A stretch of 10,033 nucleotides of DNA from Planctomycetota bacterium (GCA_019347795.1 JAHWKS010000109.1:1-10033), one strand, 5' to 3'; positions 1 to 6,897 are shown, numbered from the stretch's first letter. The notes: generated by a model from the sequence alone, not told the origin. A program made the numbers and translations.

Positions 1-436
1 TCTCACCGATCCGCGCCGCCTCGTGCAGCTTCACTAGTGAAGCGGCATTTTGGGCGAGATGTTTCTTGGCCGCCTCCTGCTGATCCCACGGCTCTCCCGG
101 CGGCGGGACATTTCCTTCGCCGGCGCCGACGATCGGCAAATCGCCGGCCGAAGCGGTGTAGACGCCCGAGTCCAGCGGCCCGATCGCCGCGAGCCAGAGC
201 GATGTTGGATCCTCGGCCCCCGCGGGGAGCGCGTAGTACGCCTCCAGTTCCTCGGCGGTGATCGGCTCCCCCTCGGCGCGTACCGCATCAAGCGCCTTCG
301 CCGCGCGCCCCGACGCCATCGCGAGGTAAATCCATACTCCCAGCACCGGCGTCAGCACGAGAAGCGCGAACATCGCGAGCAGGCAGCCGAAAGGACTGAA
401 GCGCGACGAGCGAGGCGAGGAGCGAGGATCAACCAT
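1..436 (-). CDS. Membrane-anchored planctomycete protein of unknown function (N-terminal part)
   Basis: The minus-strand frame from ATG at 436-434 is open to the window edge, giving 145 residues with the C-terminus missing. After a short basic, serine/arginine-rich head (residues 1-14) comes one hydrophobic stretch (about 17-41), which predicts a signal anchor or single membrane helix with the rest outside the cytoplasm. The following part contains the segments GEPITAEELEAYYALP, LWLAAIGPLDSG and PPPGEPWDQQEAAKKHL. I associate this pattern with a family of long hypothetical proteins in planctomycetes; that is from memory and not searched. The start has no Shine-Dalgarno sequence, only an A-rich run. 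It lies 39 bp downstream of the hydrolase stub, on the same strand as the kinase, so co-transcription is possible. No function can be assigned. Confidence 0.7.
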   Translation of the reverse strand, partial: MVDPRSSPRSSRFSPFGCLLAMFALLVLTPVLGVWIYLAMASGRAAKALDAVRAEGEPITAEELEAYYALPAGAEDPTSLWLAAIGPLDSGVYTASAGDLPIVGAGEGNVPPPGEPWDQQEAAKKHLAQNAASLVKLHEAARIGE

Positions 437-475
437 TTTTTTCTTGACGTGTCAGGGACGCCGATGCCGCCCTTA

Positions 476-619
476 CTAGGGAGAATACCAGAACTCCGGG
501 AACCCGTGCAGCAGGATCACCGGCTCGCCCCGGCCCGCCTCGACGTAATGAAGACGAATGTCGTTGGTCCCAACAGATGCATGGCGCCAACTTTCCGGCG
601 CGGCCGAGGAGTCGTTCAT
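476..619 (-). pseudogene. N-terminal stub of an alpha/beta hydrolase (epoxide hydrolase-like), truncated
   Basis: This frame starts with ATG at 619-617, five bases after the kinase stop, and ends at TAG 478-476 after 47 codons. Residues 19-46 (NDIRLHYVEAGRGEPVILLH followed by GFPEFWYS) match the first strands of epoxide hydrolase / haloalkane dehalogenase-type alpha/beta hydrolases, including the oxyanion-hole HG (38-39) and the FPEFWYS run. Family members are about 280-320 residues. Here the nucleophile elbow, the acid and the catalytic histidine are all absent, and the frame beyond the stop shows no resemblance. The next gene starts 39 bp on. It is therefore best read as the remnant of a gene whose 3' nine-tenths was deleted. 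A short functional peptide is possible but unlikely. Confidence 0.65.
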
Positions 620-624
620 CGATC

Positions 625-1818
625 TCACCACGGCACGAAGCCGAGCACAGCCGCGATCGCCAACAGCACGGCGAGCAGCAGCGCGGCCGCGGCCGCGATG
701 AGCCACGTCGAGCGGCGCCGGCGGGCGTCTTCCGCGACGGGCGAGAGGAGCGGCGGATCGCTTTCCCGAGTCGCCGGCGCGTCCTCGTGCACCGGCTGAA
801 GCATCGGAAGCGAATCGTCAGGTTCTTCCAGCGCCGCGGAGCTGCCGGCGGAGACTTCTCCTTTCAAGTACGCCGTCAAAGCCCGCGCGAACTCCTTCAT
901 CGTGGCGAACCGCTCCTCCGGCTGCTTGGCGATCGCCCGCTGACAGATGGCCGAGAGCGCCGGCGTCACGTCGGGGCGCAGCTTCGCAACCGGCGCCGGC
1001 TCGACGTGCAGCACCTGGCCGATCACCGTCGGCATGCTCCCCTGAAACGGGCAGCGGCCAGTCAGCAACTCGTAGAGAACCACGCCCAAGCTGTAAACGT
1101 CGGCGGCGGGGCCGATCGGGGCGCGGTCGTCGATCTGCTCCGGCGCCATGTACGCCGGCGTGCCGACCATCGTCCCTTCCTGCGTGAGCCGCGTCGCGGC
1201 GTTGTCGTCCAGGTAGCGGGCGAGGCCGAAGTCCATCACGATCGGATCGCCGCGGCGGTCGATCATGATGTTCGCCGGCTTCAAGTCGCGATGCACGATG
1301 CCCAGCGCGTGCGCCTCGTGCAGCGCCAGCGCGATCTTCCGGACGGCCATCGCCGCCTGCCGCTCGGGCTGCCGCTTGTCCGACTTGATGTACGCCGTGA
1401 GCGGTCGGCCGTCGATGTACGCCATGGCGATGAATGGGACCCCCTCGTGCTCGCCTATGTCGAAGATCGGGCAAATGTGCGGATGCCGGAGCGTGGCCGC
1501 CGCGCGGGCTTCGCGATTGAACCGCTCGGCGAGCGTCGGATCGCTGCTCTTCTCCAGCTTGGGGACCTTGAGGGCCACCAGCCGATCGAGCTGCGCATCG
1601 TGAGCGAGATAAACCGTTCCCATCCCGCCATGCCCCAACACGCTGCGGATGCAGTAGCGATCCAGCATCTCGCCCGGGCGAAGGCAAGACGCACTCGCTT
1701 CACGGCCTCCGCGGGTGAGATTCGCCGCATCGGCCGCCAGCGTTTCGGCGGCGGTGTCGGCAGCGCGCATCGACTTTGTGCGCGGCGGACGGTTCGGCGG
1801 TGGAGAAGAAGAGCTCAT
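625..1818 (-). CDS. Hanks-type Ser/Thr protein kinase with C-terminal membrane anchor
   Basis: A 397-residue protein kinase (PknB-like, Pfam Pkinase) that should phosphorylate Ser/Thr of unknown partners. All catalytic motifs are visible: glycine loop GHGGMGTVY (62-70), VALK lysine 84, helix-C glutamate 103, HRDLKPANI (176-184, catalytic D178), DFG (196-198), GTPAYMAPE (219-227). After a Pro/Asp/Glu-rich linker with arginines, a hydrophobic helix (about 372-394) ends only three residues before the stop. The kinase is therefore cytoplasmic and tail-anchored, with no extracellular sensor domain. Residues 1-50 are low-complexity Ser/Pro/Ala. I chose ATG 1818 because a -10-like TACAAT lies just upstream. 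ATG 1854 and TTG 1860 are in frame and would add 12-14 residues. No start has a clear Shine-Dalgarno. Kinase identity is secure; substrate and signal are unknown. Confidence 0.93.
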   Translation of the reverse strand: MSSSSPPPNRPPRTKSMRAADTAAETLAADAANLTRGGREASASCLRPGEMLDRYCIRSVLGHGGMGTVYLAHDAQLDRLVALKVPKLEKSSDPTLAERFNREARAAATLRHPHICPIFDIGEHEGVPFIAMAYIDGRPLTAYIKSDKRQPERQAAMAVRKIALALHEAHALGIVHRDLKPANIMIDRRGDPIVMDFGLARYLDDNAATRLTQEGTMVGTPAYMAPEQIDDRAPIGPAADVYSLGVVLYELLTGRCPFQGSMPTVIGQVLHVEPAPVAKLRPDVTPALSAICQRAIAKQPEERFATMKEFARALTAYLKGEVSAGSSAALEEPDDSLPMLQPVHEDAPATRESDPPLLSPVAEDARRRRSTWLIAAAAALLLAVLLAIAAVLGFVPW

Positions 1819-1826
1819 GGCGACAA

Positions 1827-1860
1827 TGCTATTGTAACGCTCCTCGGCGTCCATTCCCAA
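1827..1860 (-). promoter_or_regulatory. Possible promoter of the kinase gene
   Basis: On the minus strand, TTGGGA (1860-1855) and TACAAT (1836-1831) are 18 bp apart. That is 4/6 and 5/6 of the sigma70 consensus. Transcription would start close to the ATG at 1818, giving a nearly leaderless message, which would fit the absence of a Shine-Dalgarno. The -10 lies inside a small inverted repeat (ACAAT at 1824-1828, ATTGT at 1831-1835). If this promoter is real, the upstream in-frame starts at 1854 and 1860 cannot be used from it. Confidence 0.35.
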
Positions 1861-1873
1861 TTCGAGGAACTCG

Positions 1874-2041
1874 GGCCGTCGTGTCCGCTCGAAATGGTCG
1901 TCGCCCTCACCCTACAAACCGCAAAGCGTGCCGGCGCTCATTTACCGCCATCTGGACATCGATCCCGCGACAACTTTCCCCGACTTGATCGTCCGCTCCC
2001 GTCTGCTCGAAGAGCGCCAGCGGATCGCGGAGCTGCTATAG
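1874..2041 (+). pseudogene. C-terminal remnant of a DUF1501-like protein
   Basis: A plus-strand frame opens after TAA 1835-1837 and ends at TAG 2039-2041. Its last 40 or so residues read SPYKPQSVPALIYRHLDIDP, then ATTFPDLIVRSRLLEERQRI and AELL. This resembles the C-terminal end of DUF1501 proteins (sulfatase/alkaline-phosphatase-like fold, very numerous in planctomycetes), which typically carry a PY.PQ....IY..LGIDP.T...D motif and finish shortly after an ELL-like end. The start codon and the first several hundred residues are missing, and the region upstream is the kinase gene on the other strand. It is a leftover tail, not a gene. Homology is inferred by eye; the exact left limit is uncertain. 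Confidence 0.55.
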
Positions 2042-2054
2042 CAGATCCAATGCG

Positions 2055-2969
2055 CTACGGGGCTTTCGTAGACTGGATGAAGTCGAGAAGGGGTTGCAGG
2101 TCGTGCGCCCAAATGAGAGTAAGCCCCCGCGATTGCGCGTCGATGAGATTAGGAACGCTATACACGCCGCTCAAAATCGCCACCGGCACGACATTCTTGA
2201 TTCCCAGATCGTTCCGCCACGACTCGGCCTTCACGGCGGCGTCGTTGTTGACTCGCTTGACGGAATTCACCTCGGAGCTGGAAACTTTGCATTCGACCGG
2301 CATCACGCGAAGGTCGTAAAGTCCGATCGTGACGTCCGCCTTCCGGCCGCTGAGTAACGCTTCGCCGCAAAATTCTCCCGCTTTCGGCGCAGCGGCCAGA
2401 ACGGGCATCTCCTTAGCCGGGATCGCGGTCATGCCAATCGACTTGAGACTGGCCTTGACCGCCTCCTCTTGGGCGGTTGACCCTTGCATCCTGCGCTTCG
2501 TGCCCGTCTTCTGATTGGCCATGAGAGCTGCCGAAGCGACAATCGCCGCGTGTTTCTCGATCTCGGTCGGCTCCCGTTCTTCTTTGACCCACGGAAAACG
2601 CCGAGAGTCGAGTCCCAAGAGGATCACCTGGATGATGCGTTGCACCATTTCGGGGTGCGCCATCAATTGCCTCCGGGAGAGATATGCCTCGGCGATGGTT
2701 TTGAGGTCGTCCTCCGAGATCGGCGGGCCAGCCAAGTACCTAAGCGGCCCGCGGAGCCTCGGGTCGGTTAGGATCTCAATCGCATTGGCTTCAAGTTGGC
2801 TGAGATCGACAGATTTCTCCAATAGCTCCTCGAAGTACGCCTGATACTCGTCAAAAAACTCGGTGTACACTTCAAGCGGCTCTTCCATTCGTTCCTTGCG
2901 AAAAATCTCGACCGCTTGGGCAGCGCCGTCCGCGAGGTCCTTTTCTGTCCACTGTGGGGGAGCCTTCAC
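2055..2969 (-). CDS. Type II restriction endonuclease, XamI-like (PD-(D/E)XK)
   Basis: A 304-residue protein that should cut DNA unless it is methylated by the partner enzyme encoded just upstream. A PD-(D/E)XK nuclease core is visible in the C-terminal third: D212 in GRKADVTIGLYD, then E226-C-K228 in MPVECKVSSSEVNSVKR, with an upstream acidic pair in GEFCGE (199, 203). The N-terminal two-thirds is helical and charged. The pattern, with NSVKRVNNDAAVKAESW and AILSGVYSVPNLIDAQ, is what I recall for XamI-family endonucleases (XamI itself cuts GTCGAC). That specificity is family knowledge, not shown here. The start is GTG 2969-2967, which overlaps the methyltransferase stop as GTGA and has AAGGAG 7 nt upstream. 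The longer frame from ATG 3011 would overlap the methyltransferase by 46 bp and is less likely. Local G+C dips, e.g. about 48% at 2821-2880 by hand count. Confidence 0.75.
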   Translation of the reverse strand: MKAPPQWTEKDLADGAAQAVEIFRKERMEEPLEVYTEFFDEYQAYFEELLEKSVDLSQLEANAIEILTDPRLRGPLRYLAGPPISEDDLKTIAEAYLSRRQLMAHPEMVQRIIQVILLGLDSRRFPWVKEEREPTEIEKHAAIVASAALMANQKTGTKRRMQGSTAQEEAVKASLKSIGMTAIPAKEMPVLAAAPKAGEFCGEALLSGRKADVTIGLYDLRVMPVECKVSSSEVNSVKRVNNDAAVKAESWRNDLGIKNVVPVAILSGVYSVPNLIDAQSRGLTLIWAHDLQPLLDFIQSTKAP

Positions 2970-4606
2970 ACGATCGCTCCTTGCCGAAGCAGCTCCGGGG
3001 GGGGGACCCATAGCCGCTCCACTTCTCGGGGCTCGAATTTGGTCAAACCACCCGCGTAGGTCCGCCCGTCGGATACTTGCACCGAACGCGAGAGGTAATC
3101 GACGAGGTTCGAGAGCACCATGTCCCCAAAGTTTTCGCGAGGATAAAGACCGTGAGCAATGTTAATGTGACGCGCAGCAACCCTGTTCTGAACGAAGGCG
3201 GGCGGGCGACGGGCCATGTAGGTCGCCAGGATTGGGGCCGGATGGCGGAGACCCACCGACCACCACGCCCGGCGATTCGACGCGATGTATCCTTCATGGA
3301 TGCCCAGCGTGCGGGCTCTGCTGAGAAAACGCTCCACGGCGGCCAATTCGCCCCGATCAAAGACATCGAGATCCGGCGGGAGGTCAATTACCATCCGCAA
3401 ACCGGCGGCGGTTTCCAGGATCTTGCCCGCCCGGATCAACTCTCGGGCTTTGGTGACCGTGGGGAAGAATACCGTCTCGGGCAGCCCGCAACTGTGATCT
3501 CCGGCGATCCAGAACTTGTTCGCCCCCGTCACTTGTCCGCGGTGGACGCGGCAGAGTTCGCCGAGTTCCACGTAGCCGGCCGGTCCGCGCTTTCTGGGGC
3601 GGGTGAGGTGCGTCCAGCGAATCTGCGATTCTAACCGCTCACGGCGAATCGCGCGCCCGTTTGTTGTATCGCTTAGATCCTCCAGGGCTCCGATCCTTCG
3701 GAGCGTGATCCGCTCGGGCCGCGTCCCGGCCTCGAAAAACGTGATCGCGGCCGTCGCCGCCGCGTCCGGGAACGGATTCGCGGATGGTTCAATCACATCG
3801 ATTCGCATTCCGCCGAGTGGTCCAAGGAACAAATCGCGGACGAGCTTGCCGTAATTCACGTCCAGCCATTCCGCCGCCGTGATGAAAATGCCGCAGTCGC
3901 CCGGGGCGGTCCGCTGGGCCGTGGCCATGAAAAAATGAACGTGAAGGCCGGCCAGTTGGCTGGCTTCCAGGCCAAGCTTTCTTGCCTGGAGCGAGAGCCA
4001 TGCCTTCCAGGCGGGGTCGATCTGGTGATGCCGCACATAGGGTGGATTGCCAATGTAAAGCGTCCTGCCTTCCGCGGGCCCGAGATCGGCGTCCCGGTAA
4101 TCCGCGACTACGATCCGCGAGCGGTTGGCGAAACCGAGCGCGGCCAAGTTCGCACGCGCCAATAGCGATGCCAGCGGATCGATCTCAATGCCGATGAGGT
4201 GGGCGTGCGGAAACGCCCGCGCCGCCCGGCTGAGGAACCGACCCGAGCCGACGCCGGGATCGATAACCCGAGAAGGTTCTCCGATCCAGGCCGCCGCGCG
4301 GCTGATCATCCAGTCGACAATTTTCAGCGGGGTGTACGTGGCGCCTTGGCCGCGTCGCTCCTCTGGGCGGCGCAACTCGCAGAAGTATTCGCCGAGCGGG
4401 TCGCCGCCGCTTCGAATGGCTCGGCTGAGCGCCTCGACCTGCGCGTCATCGACGGGAACGGCCTTCCGGACGAGGCGACGTTCGACGTGTGAAAGATCCG
4501 GCGCCGACGCTGCGCCGAGAGCCGACGCGAGTGAAATCAGCCTTTCGGCGGTGATCTTCGCGCCGGCGACGTTGTCAAACAGTGTCGGTTGGGCTGCTCG
4601 TGACAT
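2966..4606 (-). CDS. Type II N6-adenine DNA methyltransferase (gamma class), R-M partner
   Basis: A 546-residue SAM-dependent adenine methyltransferase that should protect host DNA from the nuclease encoded directly after it. Motifs run in gamma-class order: motif X-like QGATYTPLKIVDWM (87-100), motif I DPGVGSG (116-122) for SAM binding, an acidic strand IGIEID (138-143), and catalytic motif IV NPPY (187-190). The roughly 350-residue C-terminal part would hold target recognition and includes LCRVHRGQVTGANKFW, a short pattern common after motif VIII in such enzymes. The start is ATG 4606-4604, with GGAAG 5 nt upstream and a promoter giving a leader of about 28 nt. GTG 4618 is in frame but has no ribosome site. 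The 3' end overlaps the nuclease start by 4 nt, so the pair is one operon with methylase first, the order that protects a new host. Confidence 0.88.
   Translation of the reverse strand: MSRAAQPTLFDNVAGAKITAERLISLASALGAASAPDLSHVERRLVRKAVPVDDAQVEALSRAIRSGGDPLGEYFCELRRPEERRGQGATYTPLKIVDWMISRAAAWIGEPSRVIDPGVGSGRFLSRAARAFPHAHLIGIEIDPLASLLARANLAALGFANRSRIVVADYRDADLGPAEGRTLYIGNPPYVRHHQIDPAWKAWLSLQARKLGLEASQLAGLHVHFFMATAQRTAPGDCGIFITAAEWLDVNYGKLVRDLFLGPLGGMRIDVIEPSANPFPDAAATAAITFFEAGTRPERITLRRIGALEDLSDTTNGRAIRRERLESQIRWTHLTRPRKRGPAGYVELGELCRVHRGQVTGANKFWIAGDHSCGLPETVFFPTVTKARELIRAGKILETAAGLRMVIDLPPDLDVFDRGELAAVERFLSRARTLGIHEGYIASNRRAWWSVGLRHPAPILATYMARRPPAFVQNRVAARHINIAHGLYPRENFGDMVLSNLVDYLSRSVQVSDGRTYAGGLTKFEPREVERLWVPPPELLRQGAIV
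2977..2982 (-). promoter_or_regulatory. Ribosome binding site that fixes the endonuclease start
   Basis: On the minus strand AAGGAG (2982-2977) lies 7 nt before GTG 2969-2967, inside the last codons of the methyltransferase gene. This is one of the few strong Shine-Dalgarno sequences in the window. It supports translation of the nuclease from the 4-nt overlap, not from the upstream ATG at 3011. Confidence 0.75.
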
Positions 4607-4640
4607 CGGAACTTCCACGGCGAGGCGCCAAGTGTACTTG

Positions 4641-4668
4641 AGTATAGCAAACGCGCCGGTCCTGTAAA
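4641..4668 (-). promoter_or_regulatory. Promoter of the restriction-modification operon
   Basis: On the minus strand TTTACA (4668-4663) and TATACT (4646-4641) are each 5/6 of the sigma70 consensus, with a 16-bp spacer. Predicted transcription starts near 4634, about 28 nt before the methyltransferase ATG. No C-box-like symmetrical operator or controller gene is evident nearby, so expression looks constitutive or autoregulated by the methylase. Confidence 0.6.
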
Positions 4669-4795
4669 CACTCAGGATCGGCTCGCTCTTCGCTCGTGCC
4701 GGCGATTCTCAACCGCCGATGGTGAGCGTCGGCTTGAGCCGGTATGCTAGCAGCATTCCGATTTTCCCGTGCGGGGAGGGGGCGGCGGATCGGCG

Positions 4796-4824
4796 TTGAC
4801 CGGATTTCTCTTGCGGCGTATAGT
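4796..4824 (+). promoter_or_regulatory. Promoter of dnaG (and probably the dnaG-rpoD operon)
   Basis: TTGACC (4796-4801) and TATAGT (4819-4824) with an exact 17-bp spacer, each 5/6 of the sigma70 consensus. Transcription would start near 4831. This is the best plus-strand promoter I see ahead of dnaG and would be read by the primary sigma factor encoded downstream, so rpoD may be partly self-dependent. Confidence 0.65.
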
Positions 4825-4947
4825 GCCGCCGTGCAATGGAGCGCACGAACGTCCGGTTCCGACCCAAGAGCCGGCGGCACGGAGATAGCATGGAGGTGAC
4901 GCTCCCCCGTGGCCTTTCCCGCCTTGTATGCGCCACTGGAGTCGCCG

Positions 4948-6810
4948 GTGATCGACCACGACCCCTTCGATCCGAAGGAGCAGGTCCGCCAGGCCACCGA
5001 TATCGTGGACCTGGTGGGCGGCTATCTCGACCTGCGCCGGCAGGGACGCGTCTACCGCGGACTGTGCCCCTTCCACGACGACAGCCGGCCCTCGCTGCAC
5101 GTCGACCCCGAGCGGCAATTCTGGAAGTGCTGGGTCTGCGACGTGGGAGGCGATGTCTTCAGCTTCGTCATGCACAAGGAAGGCGTCTCCTTCCGCGAGG
5201 CGCTGGAAATGCTGGCCGAGCGGGCCGGAATTACGCTTCGCCGCAGTCCGCAAACCAAGGTGGAGCCGGGGAGTCCGCAGGATAAACGCACGTTGTATGC
5301 GGCGTTGGAGTGGGCGGCGAAGCAATATCACCAGTGCTTCTTGAACTCGCCCGAGGCGGCGGCCGCCAGGAAGTATGTCGAGGAGCGGCAAATCGCGCGC
5401 GAGAGCGTTGAGCGGTTTCACATCGGCTTCGCCCCCAACGCCTGGCAGTGGCTGATCGACCGGGCCAGGACGACGCCCTTCACCGGCGAGGTCCTGCAGG
5501 CCGCGGGGCTGGCCGGCAAGAGCGAGCAAGGCGGACGTCACTACGACCTGTTCCGCGGCCGGGTGATGTTTCCCATTCGCGACACGCAGCGGCAGTGCGT
5601 CGCGCTGGGAGGCCGCATCCTTCCCGAGTTCGCCGACGATCGCACCGGCAAATACTACAACTCGCCCGAGACGAAGGTCTTCCACAAGAGCGAGCAGTTC
5701 TACGGGCTGGACCTGGCCCGCGACTCGGCCGAGATGCGGTCCGCCAAGGCGCCGCAGCGAAGCATCGTGGTGGTGGAAGGGTACACCGACGTGGTGATGG
5801 CTCATCAATGCGGCGTGGGGAACGCGATTGCGGTGCTGGGGACGGCGCTCAATGAGAAGCACATCCGCATCCTGCGGCGATTCACCGATACCATTTACCT
5901 GGTGCTCGACGGCGATGAGGCGGGACAGCGGCGCACCAATGAGATTCTTGAGCTGTTCGTCGCCGAGCAGGTCGACGTGCGGATCGTCACTCCGCCGGAA
6001 GGGCTCGATCCGTGCGACTTCCTCCTCGCCCGCGGCGGCGACGCATTCCGCGACTTGCTCGATCACGCGGTCGATGCGCTGGAGCACAAAGTGCGCGGCC
6101 TGACGGTCGGCCTGAACCCGGCGTCCGACACGCACCGCGCGCACCAGGCGGTCGAGGAGATTCTGAGCGTGCTGGCCAAGGCGCCGCGACTGCACGCCGG
6201 GACGGAAGCGTCGCTGCGGATGCGGGAGCAACAGATGCTGGCCCGCCTGTCCCGGCAGTTTCTCGTGGACGAAGGCGAACTCCGCGCCCGGCTCCGCGAG
6301 CTGCGACGAGCCGCCAAGCCCCGTTCGGGCGACCGCTCGCAACCGGCCCTGACGACTCCCCTGGCGCCGACTAAAATGGGTCCGGGCGAAACGGAGCTGC
6401 TGGAGATCATGACGCTCGACCGCGACCTGGCGGAGCGGGCGGTCGAGGAAATCTCCGCCTCCGACCTAACAACGCCGGCCGCCCGCGGCCTGTTCTCCGC
6501 CTTCCGCCGGCTGTACGAGCAAGGCCAGCCCCTCGACCTGCTGCGAGTGATGACCGAGGTGGAAGACGCCCACCTTAAGAGCCTCCTGGTCGAGCTGGAC
6601 GAGAACGCCCGCGCCAAGGAAGAAAAAACACAGCAGTCGGCGCCCGAGCGGCTGGAGACGCTGATCGGCCGACTGCTCGCCCGGAGAGAAGAACAGGAGC
6701 GCCGCCAGAAAGAAGCCGCCTTGGAGCAAGGGTCCCTAAGCGACGACGAACAACTGCGGCTGTTATTGGAGCTGCACGAACAAGACAAACGCAAGTACGA
6801 ACTCCACTGA
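4948..6810 (+). CDS. dnaG: DNA primase DnaG
   Basis: DNA primase (620 residues), which makes RNA primers at the replication fork. The order is complete. An N-terminal CHC2 zinc finger reads GLCPFHDDSRPS with C40 and H43, then CWVC with C61 and C64. The polymerase core contains the ridge motif FRGRVMFPI (202-210). The Toprim domain has VVVEGYTDVVM (catalytic E277) and VLDGDEAGQ (D321, D323). A helical C-terminal region (about 470-620) would bind the DnaB helicase, and its end is strongly charged. The start GTG 4948 has GGAG 6 nt upstream and places 17 residues before IVDLV, as in E. coli DnaG. GTG 4909 is in frame, with GGAGGT 11 nt upstream, and would add 13 residues. rpoD follows after 205 bp on the same strand, but rpsU, which precedes dnaG in E. 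coli, is absent here. Confidence 0.97.
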   Translation: MIDHDPFDPKEQVRQATDIVDLVGGYLDLRRQGRVYRGLCPFHDDSRPSLHVDPERQFWKCWVCDVGGDVFSFVMHKEGVSFREALEMLAERAGITLRRSPQTKVEPGSPQDKRTLYAALEWAAKQYHQCFLNSPEAAAARKYVEERQIARESVERFHIGFAPNAWQWLIDRARTTPFTGEVLQAAGLAGKSEQGGRHYDLFRGRVMFPIRDTQRQCVALGGRILPEFADDRTGKYYNSPETKVFHKSEQFYGLDLARDSAEMRSAKAPQRSIVVVEGYTDVVMAHQCGVGNAIAVLGTALNEKHIRILRRFTDTIYLVLDGDEAGQRRTNEILELFVAEQVDVRIVTPPEGLDPCDFLLARGGDAFRDLLDHAVDALEHKVRGLTVGLNPASDTHRAHQAVEEILSVLAKAPRLHAGTEASLRMREQQMLARLSRQFLVDEGELRARLRELRRAAKPRSGDRSQPALTTPLAPTKMGPGETELLEIMTLDRDLAERAVEEISASDLTTPAARGLFSAFRRLYEQGQPLDLLRVMTEVEDAHLKSLLVELDENARAKEEKTQQSAPERLETLIGRLLARREEQERRQKEAALEQGSLSDDEQLRLLLELHEQDKRKYELH

Positions 6811-6824
6811 GGATTCGACGAGAG

Positions 6825-6897
6825 TTTTGAACAGGAGGCAACGAAGAGAACAGAGAAGTGCTTTCCCTCCGTTCTCTCTGTTGCCTTCTGTTCAAAT
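6825..6897. repeat. Imperfect hairpin repeat between dnaG and rpoD
   Basis: Left arm 6827-6851 and right arm 6871-6895 are inverted copies that match at 22 of 25 positions (both begin TTGAACAG and end GAGAAC when read the same way). Pairing extends outward by two bases and partly inward, leaving a very small loop around 6859-6860. There is no T tract, so it is not a simple intrinsic terminator. The wording, AACAGAAGGCAAC plus purine-rich GAGAAC, resembles dispersed intergenic repeats I associate with planctomycete genomes; that is memory and should be tested by counting copies genome-wide. As RNA it would be a long stem of about 30 bp in the dnaG-rpoD message. Confidence 0.7.

Larger units (their letters stand above)
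4607..4947. other. Divergent intergenic region between the R-M operon and dnaG
   Basis: About 340 bp without a convincing gene. It holds the R-M promoter (leftward, 4641-4668) and the dnaG promoter (rightward, 4796-4824). Between them is a weak imperfect inverted repeat (CTCAA at 4708-4712 against TTGAG at 4734-4738, with CCG/CGG neighbours) that could be an operator, a remnant or chance. After the dnaG promoter there is a leader of about 115 nt rich in G+C, with GGAGGT at 4892-4897. Confidence 0.6.

Noticed and set aside
2055..2071. Small inverted repeat (CTACG / CGTAG) overlapping the restriction gene stop as a terminator
   Set aside because: Only a 5-bp stem, a 7-nt loop and no T run on either strand; too weak to call.
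577..2319. A 580-codon open frame on the plus strand opposite the kinase and into the restriction gene
   Set aside because: It is arginine/histidine-rich with no recognisable domain, and it lies antisense to a kinase with every motif intact. It is a G+C-rich shadow frame.
2970..3011. Longer form of the restriction endonuclease starting at ATG 3011
   Set aside because: It would overlap the methylase by 46 bp, while GTG 2969 has AAGGAG at 7 nt and a standard GTGA overlap.
4705..4745. Imperfect inverted repeat between the two divergent promoters as a controller-protein operator
   Set aside because: Arms are bulged and short, it overlaps neither promoter, and no controller gene is present.
4747..6342. 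Long minus-strand open frame opposite dnaG
   Set aside because: Composition is that of a reverse-strand shadow of a G+C-rich gene, and DnaG motifs on the plus strand are complete.
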